Below the pieces are notes generated by a model. It had not been told where the DNA came from. It worked only from the letters and a program-made list of their open reading frames with translations, and made no database searches. DNA of 64,000 bases, taken from positions 43,392-107,391 of the forward strand of contig JAEYUW010000030.1 in the NCBI GenBank assembly GCA_023432225.1, read 5' to 3'. The translations under genes and the position numbers were made by a program. Source of the stretch: Verrucomicrobiota bacterium. GTDB lineage: Bacteria > Verrucomicrobiota > Verrucomicrobiia > Opitutales > Opitutaceae. This document shows, in pieces, positions 9,224 to 18,353 of the stretch. Position 1 is the first letter of the stretch; every line of letters begins with the position of its first letter.

Positions 9224-11632
9224 GTGCTCCCCTTTTCTGCGGGCGTGCATCTCGTGCGGAGAATTGCCTGGGTGGTGCTTTTATTGTGCGCGTCGGGTCT
9301 GGCCCGGGCGGACATCGCGGCGGCACCGATGCCGAAGCGAGTCGGCATGCTGGAGGACAATTACCCGTTTTCGTTTCGCGCGCCGGACGGCACGCTGCAG
9401 GGTTTCGCGGTCGAGCTGACGCAAGCGATCGAGACCGTGATGGGACTTCGCTTCGAGCGCGTGATTGGACCGACGCGGGAGGTGCACGCCAGGTTTGGTG
9501 CGCGTGAACTCGACGTCATGCAGTCCTACGCGCACTTCCCGGAGCGCGAGCGCAGCTTCGATTTCTCCGTGACCTATCTGACGTTGAGCGGTGCGCTGAT
9601 CGTGCGGGAGGGAGAAAAGAGCATCCGTTCGCTGGAGGATTGTCGGGGGCGCCGGGTGGCGGTGCATCGCGGCAGTTTGGGGGAGATTGTCCTGCGGCGC
9701 GCCCAGCTGGACGAGGCGATCTACAGTGTCGATTCGGTGGAAAAAAGCCTGCTGGCGGTGGCGCATGGCGAAGCGGACGCGACGCTGGTGAGCCGCTTGA
9801 GCGGGCTCGCGATGGCCCATCATTTGGGTCTCAAGAATCTCGAAGTGGTCGAGGGCGACGTGCCGGGCTACGAGGTGCGCTATTGCTATGCGGTGCAGGC
9901 GGGCGATCGCGAGTTGCTTGCGAAGATCAACGAGGGTCTGGCCATTCTCGTGCGCACCGGCCGATTTGATCGCATTTATCAAAAGTGGTTCGGTCACTTG
10001 GAGCCGGCGGGCTACACATCGTTGGAAGTCATGATGGCTGTCGCCATCGGGCTCGTCGTGGCGCTGTTGGTGACCTTGTGGGCGATGTGGCGGCTGCGTC
10101 GCATGCAGGCTCGACTCGTGCGGCAATCGGAGGAGATCCGGGCCGTGTTCGATGGCGCGCACGATGGTCTGCTGGTGCTCGAGCGCGACGAGGCGGATGA
10201 TTACCGCGTGCGGCGCATCAATGCGGCGGGCGTGCGGCTGCTCGGTTTCGCCACGCCGCCGGCGGAGGGCGCGCGCCTCACCGCCTTGCTCGGCGCGGAG
10301 AAGGGCTTGCTCACGCGCTTCGTGGCCGGTGTCCAGTCGCCGCAGACGCAGAGTTTCGAATACGAGAAGGCGGCGGGCGGCTGGTGGCGGGTCACGGTTG
10401 GTCCGCTGGGCCAGGCGGTGCTGATGTCCCTGAGCGACATCACCGAATCGGTCCGCGCGCGCGAGCAGTTGAAGCAGCAGGATCAACGGCTGATGCAGGC
10501 GCAGAAACTCGAGGCGATCGGCACGCTCGCGGGCGGCATCGCGCACGACTTCAACAATGTCCTGACCGCCATCCTCGGTCACACGGAGCTGTGCCTGCTC
10601 TCGCTCCCGCCGGAGCGGCCGGAAGCGGAGTCGTTGCAGCACGTGATGCGTGCGGGCCGGCGCGCGCGTCAGCTCGTGCAACAGATCCTGGCGTTCTCGC
10701 GGCGCGTGGAATCGTCGCGGCAGGCGGTGCCGGTGCTGCCGCTGCTGCAGGAAACCACGGAGCTGCTCCGCGTCATGGGCCGCGGCGCGGTGACGTTCGA
10801 CCTGCGCGCCAACGGAGAAATTCCGCCGATCCTCGCCGACGCGGCGCAGGCGCACCAAGTGTTCATGAACATCGGCACGAACGCCGTGCAGGCGCTGCGG
10901 GGAGTGAGCGGGCAGGTGATTTTCTCGGTCGAGGTGGTCGAGATGAACCCGCGCAACGGTCCGCGGCCCGCCGAACTGGCGCCCGGTCGCTATGTGCGCA
11001 TCGGGATTCAGGACAATGGCCCTGGCATGGCGCCCGACGTGCAGGCGCGAATCTTCGAGCCGTTTTTCACCACGAAGGCGCCGGGCGAAGGCACGGGACT
11101 CGGTTTGTCGGTGGTGCATGGCATCGTGCAACAGCATGGAGGCACCGTCACGGTCTACAGCCAACCGGGGCGCGGGACGCTGTTTCATGTGTATCTGCCT
11201 GCCGCCACCGGCGAGACCCAGGACAGTTCGGCGACGCCCTTCGAGCTGCCCCGCGGTCGCGGACAGGAAATCCTGCTCGTGGACGACGATTCCGCCGTGC
11301 TGAGCACCGCGCGCGAGATGCTCCTGCAACTCGGCTATCGACCCTGTGCGTTTGAACGCGCCGAGACGGCGTGGACGGAATTCTCCGCGCGTCCCGCGGC
11401 ATTTGCGGCGGTTTTCACCGACATGACCATGCCGGGCATGAACGGGCTCCAGCTGACCGCGCGCATCAAAGCGCTCCAGCCCGCGCAACCGGTGCTGGTG
11501 GCGAGCGGCTTCTTCACCGAAGCGGAGGAGCAGGAAGCGAAGAGATTGAAAGTGGTCCGACTCGTGCCGAAGCCGTTTTCGGTGGCGAATGTCGCTCGCG
11601 CGCTCGCCGAGTGCGTGGCGAAGCACCGATGA
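9224..11632 (+). CDS. Hybrid sensor histidine kinase with periplasmic solute-binding sensor
   Basis: A signal peptide is followed by a bacterial extracellular solute-binding domain (family 3, about residues 35-255), a membrane segment (about 265-290), a PAS-like region (about 300-400), HisKA with the phospho-accepting His near 441 (GGIAHDFNNV), HATPase_c (DNGPGMAPD) and a C-terminal receiver with Asp near 733 (FTDMTMPGMNG). The sensor is of the amino-acid or polar-solute binder type; the ligand is unknown. No separate response regulator or transporter is adjacent, so the output partner must be elsewhere. The start is GTG at 9224 or GTG at 9245; the second gives a tighter signal peptide. Confidence 0.9.
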   Translation: MLPFSAGVHLVRRIAWVVLLLCASGLARADIAAAPMPKRVGMLEDNYPFSFRAPDGTLQGFAVELTQAIETVMGLRFERVIGPTREVHARFGARELDVMQSYAHFPERERSFDFSVTYLTLSGALIVREGEKSIRSLEDCRGRRVAVHRGSLGEIVLRRAQLDEAIYSVDSVEKSLLAVAHGEADATLVSRLSGLAMAHHLGLKNLEVVEGDVPGYEVRYCYAVQAGDRELLAKINEGLAILVRTGRFDRIYQKWFGHLEPAGYTSLEVMMAVAIGLVVALLVTLWAMWRLRRMQARLVRQSEEIRAVFDGAHDGLLVLERDEADDYRVRRINAAGVRLLGFATPPAEGARLTALLGAEKGLLTRFVAGVQSPQTQSFEYEKAAGGWWRVTVGPLGQAVLMSLSDITESVRAREQLKQQDQRLMQAQKLEAIGTLAGGIAHDFNNVLTAILGHTELCLLSLPPERPEAESLQHVMRAGRRARQLVQQILAFSRRVESSRQAVPVLPLLQETTELLRVMGRGAVTFDLRANGEIPPILADAAQAHQVFMNIGTNAVQALRGVSGQVIFSVEVVEMNPRNGPRPAELAPGRYVRIGIQDNGPGMAPDVQARIFEPFFTTKAPGEGTGLGLSVVHGIVQQHGGTVTVYSQPGRGTLFHVYLPAATGETQDSSATPFELPRGRGQEILLVDDDSAVLSTAREMLLQLGYRPCAFERAETAWTEFSARPAAFAAVFTDMTMPGMNGLQLTARIKALQPAQPVLVASGFFTEAEEQEAKRLKVVRLVPKPFSVANVARALAECVAKHR

Positions 11633-11659
11633 ACTGCGCCTGGATGGACAGTCAAGGCC

Positions 11660-11853
11660 GGGAGGGTTTTGCGCCCCGATGCCAGGGCGTGCCTTCAAAA
11701 TATCATGGCGAGAAGCCGCCCGTGGGCGGTGCGTGGCAATCCATCTGAAATTCGCTGAATCGCCACGGCCCGCTTCACGCGCCTCGCGATGACAAGGCAT
11801 TTTTGAGACGCGCCGCAGGCATGCGTGCAACGTCGGGGCGTGAAGCCCCTCCC
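11660..11853. repeat. Nested inverted repeats downstream of the sensor kinase
   Basis: The outer arms 11660-11679 (GGGAGGGTTTTGCGCCCCGA) and 11833-11853 are inverted near-copies. Inside them, a second pair of related arms at about 11703-11743 and 11759-11793 includes GTGGCAATCC and its counterpart GATTCAGCG...GCCACGG, ending GCGATGACA. Two different intergenic repeat types appear nested in the gap between convergent genes. Confidence 0.65.
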
Positions 11854-11863
11854 ACCACATTCC

Positions 11864-13021
11864 TCACGCTGCGGCGCGGAGGATCTGCTCGACCTTCGCC
11901 GGCGTAATCAAGCCGCGATCGCCGAATTTCGTGAGTCCGCGCGCCGCGAGGCGGCGAGCCACTTCGGCGGCGGTCGCGACGGGCACGTTGTAGTCGGCGA
12001 GGCGCGTCTTGATGCCGAGGGATTCGTAGAAGGCGCGGGTTTTCTCGATCGCGGCGTCGATGCGCGCCTCGTCACTGCCGTCGCGCAAATCCCAGACGCG
12101 ATCGGCGTATTGGAGGAGCTTGGCGCGCTTGGACTCGCGCTCGACGTTGAGCAGCGAGGGCAACACGACCGCCAAGGTGCGCGCGTGGTCGATGCCGTGC
12201 AGGGCGGTGAGCTCGTGGCCGATGACGTGCGTGGCCCAATCCTGCGGCACGCCGACGGAGATCCAGCCGTTGAGTGCGGTCGTGGCGGCCCAGACAAAGT
12301 TGGCGCGCGTGTCGTAGTCGGTCGGGTGGGCCAGCGTCTTCGGACCGATTTCGACGAGCGTGCGCATGATGCCTTCGGCAAAACGATCCTGCACGGCGGC
12401 GTGCGCGGGGAAGGTGAGGTATTGCTCGATGACGTGGCAGAAGGCGTCGCCGATGCCGTTGGCCACCTGGCGTGCGGGCAAGGAGAAGGTTGTTTCCGGA
12501 TCGAGCACCGAGAAACGCGGGAAAACATGCGGCGAGATGAACGCGAGCTTCTCCTTGATTGCGCGGCGCGAGACGACCGATGCGCCGTTGGCCTCGGAAC
12601 CGGTGGCCGGCAGCGTGAGCACGGCGCCGATGGGCAGCGCGGCGGTGACGCGGGCGGCGCGCTCCGTCAGGATCGTCCACGGGTCATGCGGGTAGAGCGC
12701 GGCGGCCGCGACGAACTTCGCGCCGTCCACGACGGAGCCACCGCCAACCGGCAGAATCCAGTCGAGCTTCTCCGCCTTTACGATCTCCACGGCGCGCATC
12801 AGCGTGTCGTAGTCGGGATTGGCTTCGACGCCCCAGAATTCCTTCACGACGCGGGCGCCGAGTGCCTGCATGACCTGCGCGTAGACACCGTTCTCCTTGA
12901 TGCTGCCGCCGCCGGCGAGCAGGAGGACGCGGGCGTTGGCGGGCAACTCGGTAGCGAGCGACGCGATCTGGCCACGACCGAAGAGAATGCGAGTGGGATT
13001 CTGAAAGACGAAATTTTCCAT
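11864..13021 (-). CDS. Iron-containing NADP-dependent alcohol dehydrogenase (YqhD-like)
   Basis: Group III metal-dependent alcohol dehydrogenase that typically reduces toxic aldehydes. Its 385 aa compare with 387 for E. coli YqhD. The dinucleotide motif GGGS is near residue 37, with PVGGGSVVDGAK near 91-102. The metal ligands align with YqhD at Asp192, His196, His265 and His279 (DAFCH; THVIGHELTALHGIDH). The start ATG at 13021 gives the family N-terminus ENFVFQNPT. Monocistronic; divergent from the ClC gene. The preferred aldehyde is not determinable. Confidence 0.92.
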   Translation of the reverse strand: MENFVFQNPTRILFGRGQIASLATELPANARVLLLAGGGSIKENGVYAQVMQALGARVVKEFWGVEANPDYDTLMRAVEIVKAEKLDWILPVGGGSVVDGAKFVAAAALYPHDPWTILTERAARVTAALPIGAVLTLPATGSEANGASVVSRRAIKEKLAFISPHVFPRFSVLDPETTFSLPARQVANGIGDAFCHVIEQYLTFPAHAAVQDRFAEGIMRTLVEIGPKTLAHPTDYDTRANFVWAATTALNGWISVGVPQDWATHVIGHELTALHGIDHARTLAVVLPSLLNVERESKRAKLLQYADRVWDLRDGSDEARIDAAIEKTRAFYESLGIKTRLADYNVPVATAAEVARRLAARGLTKFGDRGLITPAKVEQILRAAA

Positions 13022-13173
13022 GGCGCGAAGGCTAGGCACGAACCGCGCCGGACGCAAACGGCGATCCGGCCAACACGTGAATGCGGCGTGCGTGCATCGG
13101 AAGTTGTCCGGCTCGCGGTGACATAGCCGGGTTATCCCTTGAACCTTCGGGACCGCATCCGCTGGAATGCGGC

Positions 13174-14502
13174 ATGCAGAACCTGTCCGATGACAGTTCC
13201 GGTTTGAGCGCCGGCGAAGTGAAGCGTCGTCACATCGTGGGCAAGGCGGTGGTGGTGGGCGTGCTTGCCGGCGTGCTTGCGTCCGCGTTCCGGCTCGCCC
13301 TCGAGCACGGGGAGCGTTGGCGCGACTGGGCGATCGTGCACGCGGGGCAGTGGGGTCTGCCGGTGGCAATCGCGATCGGGGTCGCGACGGGAGCGCTCGG
13401 CGTGTGGCTGGTGCGTCGGTTTGCGCCGCACGCGTCGGGCAGCGGCATCCCGCAGTTGAAGTCGATTCTGTTGCGCGAATCCGAGCCGGAGTGGCGGCGC
13501 TTGTTGCCGGTGAAATTTTTCGGCGGGCTGCTCACCACGGCGGGAGGTTTCGCGCTCGGCCGGGAGGGCCCCACGGTGCAGATGGGCAGCGGCATCGGTC
13601 ACGCGGTGTCGGAGTGGTTCAAAGTGCGGCAGGGCGAAGGCGAGCGGCGGGCCCTGATGAGCGCGGGCGCAGGAGCCGGTCTGGGGGCCGCGTTCAACGC
13701 GCCACTGTCGGGCGTGGTGTTTGTGTTGGAGGAACTGCACGGCAATTTTACGCCAGTGATGTTCGTGGCGGCGTTTCTCGCGTCCGTTTCGGGTGACGTG
13801 GTGGCGCGTCTGCTGACGAGCGAACTACCGGTGTTTCACTTGAGCGGATTGATTGCGCCGGGCGTCGCGACGGTGCCGTGGGCGGCGTTGCTTGGCGTGC
13901 TGGCGGGGGCGTTCGGCGTGTTTTTCAATCGCGCGTTGCTGCTGACGCTCGATTTCCGCGATCGCGCGGTGCGGTGGCCGGGATGGATGCTCGGGGGCGC
14001 GGTCGGCGCGATTGTCGGGCTGACGGCGTGGCTGGTGCCGAGCCTCGCAGGGTCGGGTGGATCGCTGGTGCAGGCGGCGTTGGCGGGACAGATCGCGCTG
14101 GGAGTGCTGCCGTTGTTCATCATCGCGCGCTTCTGCCTGACGATGGTCAGTTACAGCTCGGGTGCCGCGGGCGGCATTTTTGCGCCCTTGCTCGGGTTGG
14201 GAGCGCTCGGCGGGCTGCTGTTCGGCGCCGGCGTGCATGCGGTCGTCCCGCATGGGGCGGCGGGGCTCACGCCGGCGGTGTATTGCGTGCTCGGGATGGG
14301 GGCGACGTTCACGGCGATCGTGCGCGCGCCGCTGACCGGCATCGTGCTGATGATCGAACTGACCGGCGTCTATGGTTTCATGCTGCCGTTGCTCGTCGCT
14401 TGCCTCACGGCTTACGGCGTGGCCGAGGTGTTGGGCAACACGCCGATCTACGAGGCGCTGCGGCTCCGCAGTCGCAGCGCGGTGCGTGTGGGCGCCGCGT
14501 GA
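13174..14502 (+). CDS. ClC-family chloride/proton antiporter
   Basis: Inner-membrane ClC protein of 442 aa with about ten hydrophobic segments. The selectivity motifs are visible: GSGIPQ, GREGPTVQ with the gating glutamate, and SGAAGGIFAP. The gating Glu marks a transporter rather than a pore. The cytoplasmic CBS domains found in some relatives are absent. The start ATG follows a small hairpin (GCATCCGCTGGAATGC). It ends 3 nt from the convergent DUF4260 gene. Confidence 0.92.
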   Translation: MQNLSDDSSGLSAGEVKRRHIVGKAVVVGVLAGVLASAFRLALEHGERWRDWAIVHAGQWGLPVAIAIGVATGALGVWLVRRFAPHASGSGIPQLKSILLRESEPEWRRLLPVKFFGGLLTTAGGFALGREGPTVQMGSGIGHAVSEWFKVRQGEGERRALMSAGAGAGLGAAFNAPLSGVVFVLEELHGNFTPVMFVAAFLASVSGDVVARLLTSELPVFHLSGLIAPGVATVPWAALLGVLAGAFGVFFNRALLLTLDFRDRAVRWPGWMLGGAVGAIVGLTAWLVPSLAGSGGSLVQAALAGQIALGVLPLFIIARFCLTMVSYSSGAAGGIFAPLLGLGALGGLLFGAGVHAVVPHGAAGLTPAVYCVLGMGATFTAIVRAPLTGIVLMIELTGVYGFMLPLLVACLTAYGVAEVLGNTPIYEALRLRSRSAVRVGAA

Positions 14503-14505
14503 CGC

Positions 14506-14889
14506 TCAACGCTCCCGGCCGATCCGACCGAGGTGCGTGAATCGGAATCCTTCGACGGACTTCAGTCCGTAGCCGAGTGCGCGATCGAAGCTGATGTGCG
14601 CGCACCAGATGAGCGCCAAGCCGACCAAGTCGCGCGCGATCGTTCCGCCGGGCAAGAGGAGGCCCAGCGTGAGCATGGCGCTCGGCAACAGGTAGGAATG
14701 CGCGGCGTTGTAGCACCAGGCGCCGAAGCGCGCGCCGGCAACGTAGGCTAACAGCGCGAGGTCGGGGGCGAGGAACAAGACGCCAAACCAGAGCCACGGC
14801 AGATGAAAATGACCGTAAAGCAGGGCCGCGGCGACGAGCGTGGCGGCGCCCTCTCCACGCAACCACGAGCGGGCGAACGAGGTATCCAT
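14506..14889 (-). CDS. DUF4260 family membrane protein
   Basis: A 127-aa hydrophobic protein with about four membrane segments, including LAPDLALLAYVAGARFGA and LIWCAHISFDRALGYGLK. The FDRALGYGLK segment near the C-terminus is the recognisable family signature. The function of the family is unknown. It is convergent with the ClC gene and followed by ychJ on the same strand. Confidence 0.8.
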   Translation of the reverse strand: MDTSFARSWLRGEGAATLVAAALLYGHFHLPWLWFGVLFLAPDLALLAYVAGARFGAWCYNAAHSYLLPSAMLTLGLLLPGGTIARDLVGLALIWCAHISFDRALGYGLKSVEGFRFTHLGRIGRER

Positions 14890-14931
14890 GCCGCCAGCCC
14901 AGCAGAGCGGCTTCGGCGCGTCAGTGCAAAA

Positions 14932-15423
14932 TCAGGCGGCGGTGCCGCAGCACTTCTTGTATTTCTTGCCGCTGCCACATGGGCACGGGTCGTTGCGGCC
15001 GACTTTCGGCTGCTCGCGGCGGTAAGTGGTGCCGGGACCGTTGACCTGGCCGGTGTAGACCCAGCGACCGTCTTCGCGACCGAAGAGTGCGATCTCGAAA
15101 TGCTCGTGCTCCTGGCCGTCCATCTTGAACTTCGCGGTGAACTCGACGGCGCCGATCGTGTCGTCCGCGCCGCCCTGCTCGGTGCGGGAGATGGTGAGGC
15201 CGAGCCACTCGGATTGCTCGGACCACTTTTTCGCGGCGTCAGCGTCGAAGGTCTTGCGCTGGTCGGCGCTGAGCGAGCGCTCGAGGTGGGCGAGGTCGTG
15301 CTTCACATGCGCGGTGTAGCGCGAGCGCATCAGCGCTTCCGCGGTGGGCGCAGGCGCGCCAGCGATGATCGGACCGCAGCAGGCATCGAAGTTCAGACCG
15401 GAACCACAAGGGCAGAGACTCAT
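14932..15423 (-). CDS. YchJ family protein with two SEC-C zinc motifs
   Basis: A 163-aa protein with a Cys-rich N-terminus (CPCGSGLNFDACCG), a central NTF2-like YchJ domain (about residues 28-130) and a C-terminal SEC-C zinc motif (NDPCPCGSGKKYKKCC). This two-ended Cys layout is typical of YchJ. The precise function is unknown; SEC-C motifs bind zinc and in SecA contact SecB. It is divergent from psd with a 150-nt gap between. Confidence 0.9.
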   Translation of the reverse strand: MSLCPCGSGLNFDACCGPIIAGAPAPTAEALMRSRYTAHVKHDLAHLERSLSADQRKTFDADAAKKWSEQSEWLGLTISRTEQGGADDTIGAVEFTAKFKMDGQEHEHFEIALFGREDGRWVYTGQVNGPGTTYRREQPKVGRNDPCPCGSGKKYKKCCGTAA

Positions 15424-15573
15424 GGCCGGAAATTCCGGCGAGCCGCGGGCCGTTCGCAACCTGAATTCGAGCGGGAGGGGCCATAAAAGCGCAGGAAGCG
15501 AAAAAAGGTTTAGGGAGGATTGGATGCATTTTGCGCTTTTTGTGGCCGGTTCTTTAAGCGAGCTTAACGGCCC

Positions 15574-16512
15574 ATGCCGTCGATGTCCGAGGAACCCATC
15601 CGCTATTTCCACCGCGCGAAACGCGTCGTCGAGACCGAGACCGTTTATGGCGAGAAGTGGCTGCGCTGGACCTACGGCGGCACCGCGGGCCGGCTGTCGC
15701 TCGAGTTGCTGGTGAAGCGCGCGTGGCTCTCGCGCTACTATGGGTGGCGGATGTCGATGGCGGATTCCACGCGCCGCATCCTGCCGTTCATCATCCAATA
15801 CGGCCTCGATGTGGACGAGTTCGCCAAGAGCCCGTTCGTCTTCAAGTCGTTCAACGAATTTTTCTACCGTGCGCTCAAGGAAGGCGCGCGGCCAATCGCG
15901 GCGGCGGGCGACGAAGCGGTCGCGGTGCTGCCGGCGGACGGGCGTCATCTGGCGTTTCCGAGCGTCGACGCGGCGGCTGGTTTCTACGCGAAGGGGCAAC
16001 GGTTCGACTTGGCGTCGTTTTTGGGCGAGGCGCACCTGCCGGAGGCGGAGCGCGAGTTGACGAAGCAATTTGCCGGCGGCTCGCTGCTGATCTCGCGGCT
16101 GTGTCCGGTGGACTATCATCGGTTCCATTTTCCGATCAGCGGCACACCGGGTGAGGCGCGGCTGATCAACGGCTGGCTTTACTCGGTGTCGCCGATCGCG
16201 CTGCGCCGCAATCTCGGCTACCTTTGGGAAAACAAGCGCATGATCACGCTCGTCGACTCCCCGGCGTTCGGCCGCGTCGCCGTGTGCGAGATCGGCGCCA
16301 CGATGGTGGGGACGATTTTCCAATCCTACGTGCCGGGCCGCGCGGTCGCGAAGGGAGACGAAAAGGGATTGTTCCGTTTTGGTGGCTCGTGTGTGGTCAC
16401 GATTTTCCAGCGCGGGCGCATTGCGTTTGACCGCGATCTCGTGGAGCAGAGCGCCAACCAGCTCGAAGTTTACGCGAAGATGGGCGAGCGGCTCGGCGTT
16501 GCCGTGAGGTGA
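15574..16512 (+). CDS. psd: Phosphatidylserine decarboxylase proenzyme
   Basis: Converts phosphatidylserine to phosphatidylethanolamine at the membrane after self-cleavage to a pyruvoyl enzyme. The conserved block DYHRFHFP (about residue 187) is present. The cleavage site is FGGSC with the pyruvoyl-forming serine near residue 272; many homologues have LGST or GGSS. N-terminal DEFAKSPFVFKSFNEFF marks the type II group. The 312-aa length fits. A start 9 nt downstream (MSEEPIRYF) is also possible. No pssA is adjacent. Confidence 0.93.
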   Translation: MPSMSEEPIRYFHRAKRVVETETVYGEKWLRWTYGGTAGRLSLELLVKRAWLSRYYGWRMSMADSTRRILPFIIQYGLDVDEFAKSPFVFKSFNEFFYRALKEGARPIAAAGDEAVAVLPADGRHLAFPSVDAAAGFYAKGQRFDLASFLGEAHLPEAERELTKQFAGGSLLISRLCPVDYHRFHFPISGTPGEARLINGWLYSVSPIALRRNLGYLWENKRMITLVDSPAFGRVAVCEIGATMVGTIFQSYVPGRAVAKGDEKGLFRFGGSCVVTIFQRGRIAFDRDLVEQSANQLEVYAKMGERLGVAVR

Positions 16513-16646
16513 ATTTCGCAAGGCGCGCGCGCGATTGCGCCCGGCGGCGCGCTGCCCGGCGCGGTGTGCGCCTCCTTCGCGCGTGACATTGATGAAGCTT
16601 GTCAGGCTCGCGCGGCATCCTCATCAACCGCGCGTCACCTGTCCAC

Positions 16647-17177
16647 GTGAGCGAACCGGAAGTCGAAAGATCCCGTTGGTTCGTCGAGGAAGTGCATGCG
16701 CACGATTCCTCGCTGCGGTCGTATTTGCGCGGGGCGTTTCCCGCGGTGCGCGACGTCGACGATGTCGTGCAGGAGTCCTACCTCCGTGTCTGGCGGGCGC
16801 GACCGGCGGAGCCGATCCGTTCGGCGCGGGCGTTTCTTTTCCGGGTGGCGCGGCATCTGGCGCTCGATTGGCTGCGGCACGAAAAGGCGTCGCCCGTCGA
16901 CGGCGTAACAGATGTGGCGGACTTGTCCGTCGTAGATCATAGGCCCGGTGTGGCCGAGACGGCGGGCCAGCGCGAAGAGACCGCGCTGTTGCTCGCCGCC
17001 ATCGACGCGCTGCCGGCGCGTTGTCGTGAAATCGTCATCCTTCGCAAACTCCGCGGTCTGCCGCAAAAAGAGATCGCTACCCAACTCGGCTTGTCCGAGC
17101 AGACCGTGCAGGTCCAAGTGGCGCGCGGCGTGCGCAAATGCGAGGATTACCTGCGTCGCCGCGGCGTGAGCCGATGA
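16647..17177 (+). CDS. FecI-like ECF sigma factor
   Basis: ECF sigma-70 factor with region 2 (DVDDVVQESYLRVWR) and region 4 (LPQKEIATQLGLSEQTVQVQVARG). Its stop overlaps the FecR-like start (ATGA), the classic sigma/anti-sigma arrangement, and a TonB-dependent receptor follows. GTG at 16647 gives 176 aa beginning SEPEVERSRW; a TTG 48 nt upstream is a poorer alternative. It likely directs transcription of the downstream receptor gene when an outer-membrane signal is sensed. Confidence 0.9.
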   Translation: MSEPEVERSRWFVEEVHAHDSSLRSYLRGAFPAVRDVDDVVQESYLRVWRARPAEPIRSARAFLFRVARHLALDWLRHEKASPVDGVTDVADLSVVDHRPGVAETAGQREETALLLAAIDALPARCREIVILRKLRGLPQKEIATQLGLSEQTVQVQVARGVRKCEDYLRRRGVSR

Positions 17178-18232
17178 AAAACCAACGCCAAGCTTCCGCC
17201 GAGTCCGAAGCCGTGCGCCGCGCGGCGTCCGAGTGGGTTGCGCGCGCCGATGCCGGCCTCAGCGCGGCGGAGGAAGCGGAGCTGCAACGCTGGCTCGCGG
17301 CGGACGAAGCGCATCGCGCCGCCTGGGAGCGTATGAGTGCGGCGTGGGGAATTCTCGACCAACCGCGTAGCCACGGCTCGGCCGGAGCGGCGGAACGCGA
17401 GTTGACGGTCCGCGCGCGGCGTCGGACGCAGCGCCGATTGGTCGGTGCCGGAGCGGCGGTGATGCTCGTGACTGTCGCCGGCTTGTGGTTTCAATCCTCT
17501 CGCGCTCCTGTGCCCGGTCCTCAAGCCGCGCCCGTCGTCGCCGCTGCGACCGCGCGAGCCGCGGCCGCGGATTCCTCGACGCGCACGCGCACGCTCGAAG
17601 ACGGCACCGTCGTGGAGCTGAAAGCCGATGCGGAGATCGCGGTCAGTTTCACGGCTGACTGGCGCCGCGTGCAGTTGCTGCGCGGTGAAGCGCATTTTGA
17701 AGTCGCGAGGAATCCCCGGCGACCGTTCGTCGTCGAAGCCAGCGGCGTGGAGGTGCGCGCGGTCGGCACGGCGTTCGCCGTCCGCCTCGATCCGGCCGAG
17801 GTCGAAGTCCTCGTGACCGAGGGCCGCGTGACCGTTGCGCGCCCGGAAGGGTCGGAAAACACCGCCGACACGCTCGCGCGCGCGGGCGGTGTGCCAGTGG
17901 TGCCGGCCGGCAGCCGGGTGCTCGTGCGCTTGCGCGCCGGGGTGGATGCGCCGCAGGTGGCCTCCGTCGGCCGCGACGAGATCGAGCGCAAGCTCGCCTG
18001 GCGCCGGGCGTGGTTGGACTTTTCGAACACGCGCGTGGCGGACGCGGTGATGCGGTTGAATCATCGCAACCAGACTCAGCTCGTCATCGACGATCCAGGC
18101 GTCGCGGAGTTGCGAGTGAGCGGCTTGGTGGCGGCGAACGACGTCGATGCGTTTGTGCGTCAGCTGCAAGTGCTCGGCGTGCACGCGGACCGCCGCGGCG
18201 ATCACGAAATCGTGCTGCGTCGCGAGCCGTAG
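17174..18232 (+). CDS. FecR-like anti-sigma regulator
   Basis: Inner-membrane regulator of the upstream sigma factor. The N-terminal cytoplasmic DUF4880 region (about residues 12-55, ASEWVARADAGLS...RWLAADEAHRAAWE) is followed by a single membrane helix (about 95-112), the periplasmic FecR domain (RGEAHFEVARNPRRPFVV, AVGTAFAV), and a C-terminal STN-like segment (about 270-350). It would receive a signal from the TonB receptor's N-terminal STN domain. Its ATG overlaps the sigma stop codon. 352 aa. Confidence 0.9.
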   Translation: MKNQRQASAESEAVRRAASEWVARADAGLSAAEEAELQRWLAADEAHRAAWERMSAAWGILDQPRSHGSAGAAERELTVRARRRTQRRLVGAGAAVMLVTVAGLWFQSSRAPVPGPQAAPVVAAATARAAAADSSTRTRTLEDGTVVELKADAEIAVSFTADWRRVQLLRGEAHFEVARNPRRPFVVEASGVEVRAVGTAFAVRLDPAEVEVLVTEGRVTVARPEGSENTADTLARAGGVPVVPAGSRVLVRLRAGVDAPQVASVGRDEIERKLAWRRAWLDFSNTRVADAVMRLNHRNQTQLVIDDPGVAELRVSGLVAANDVDAFVRQLQVLGVHADRRGDHEIVLRREP

Positions 18233-18264
18233 CCGGACGCGAAGCGGGACGACGCAAAAAATCT

Positions 18265-18292
18265 TGTAACAGATTTGGCGGGCTCGTGCGTC
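18265..18292 (+). promoter_or_regulatory. Candidate ECF-type promoter for the TonB receptor
   Basis: TGTAAC at 18265-18270 and CGTC at 18289-18292 are separated by 18 nt, resembling -35 and -10 elements of ECF sigma promoters. The location between the FecR-like gene and the receptor fits autoregulated surface signalling. A perfect 8-bp hairpin (18305-18326) lies in the predicted leader. This assignment rests on motif resemblance only. Confidence 0.35.
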
Positions 18293-18353
18293 GTTTCGGT
18301 TGGTGCGCCTCGGTCATGCGAGGCGCGTCACCTCTCACTGACCTAACACACGA

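Noticed and set aside
9224..11632. Complete two-component pair
   Set aside because: The receiver is fused to the kinase and no DNA-binding response regulator is adjacent; the following gene is a convergent alcohol dehydrogenase.
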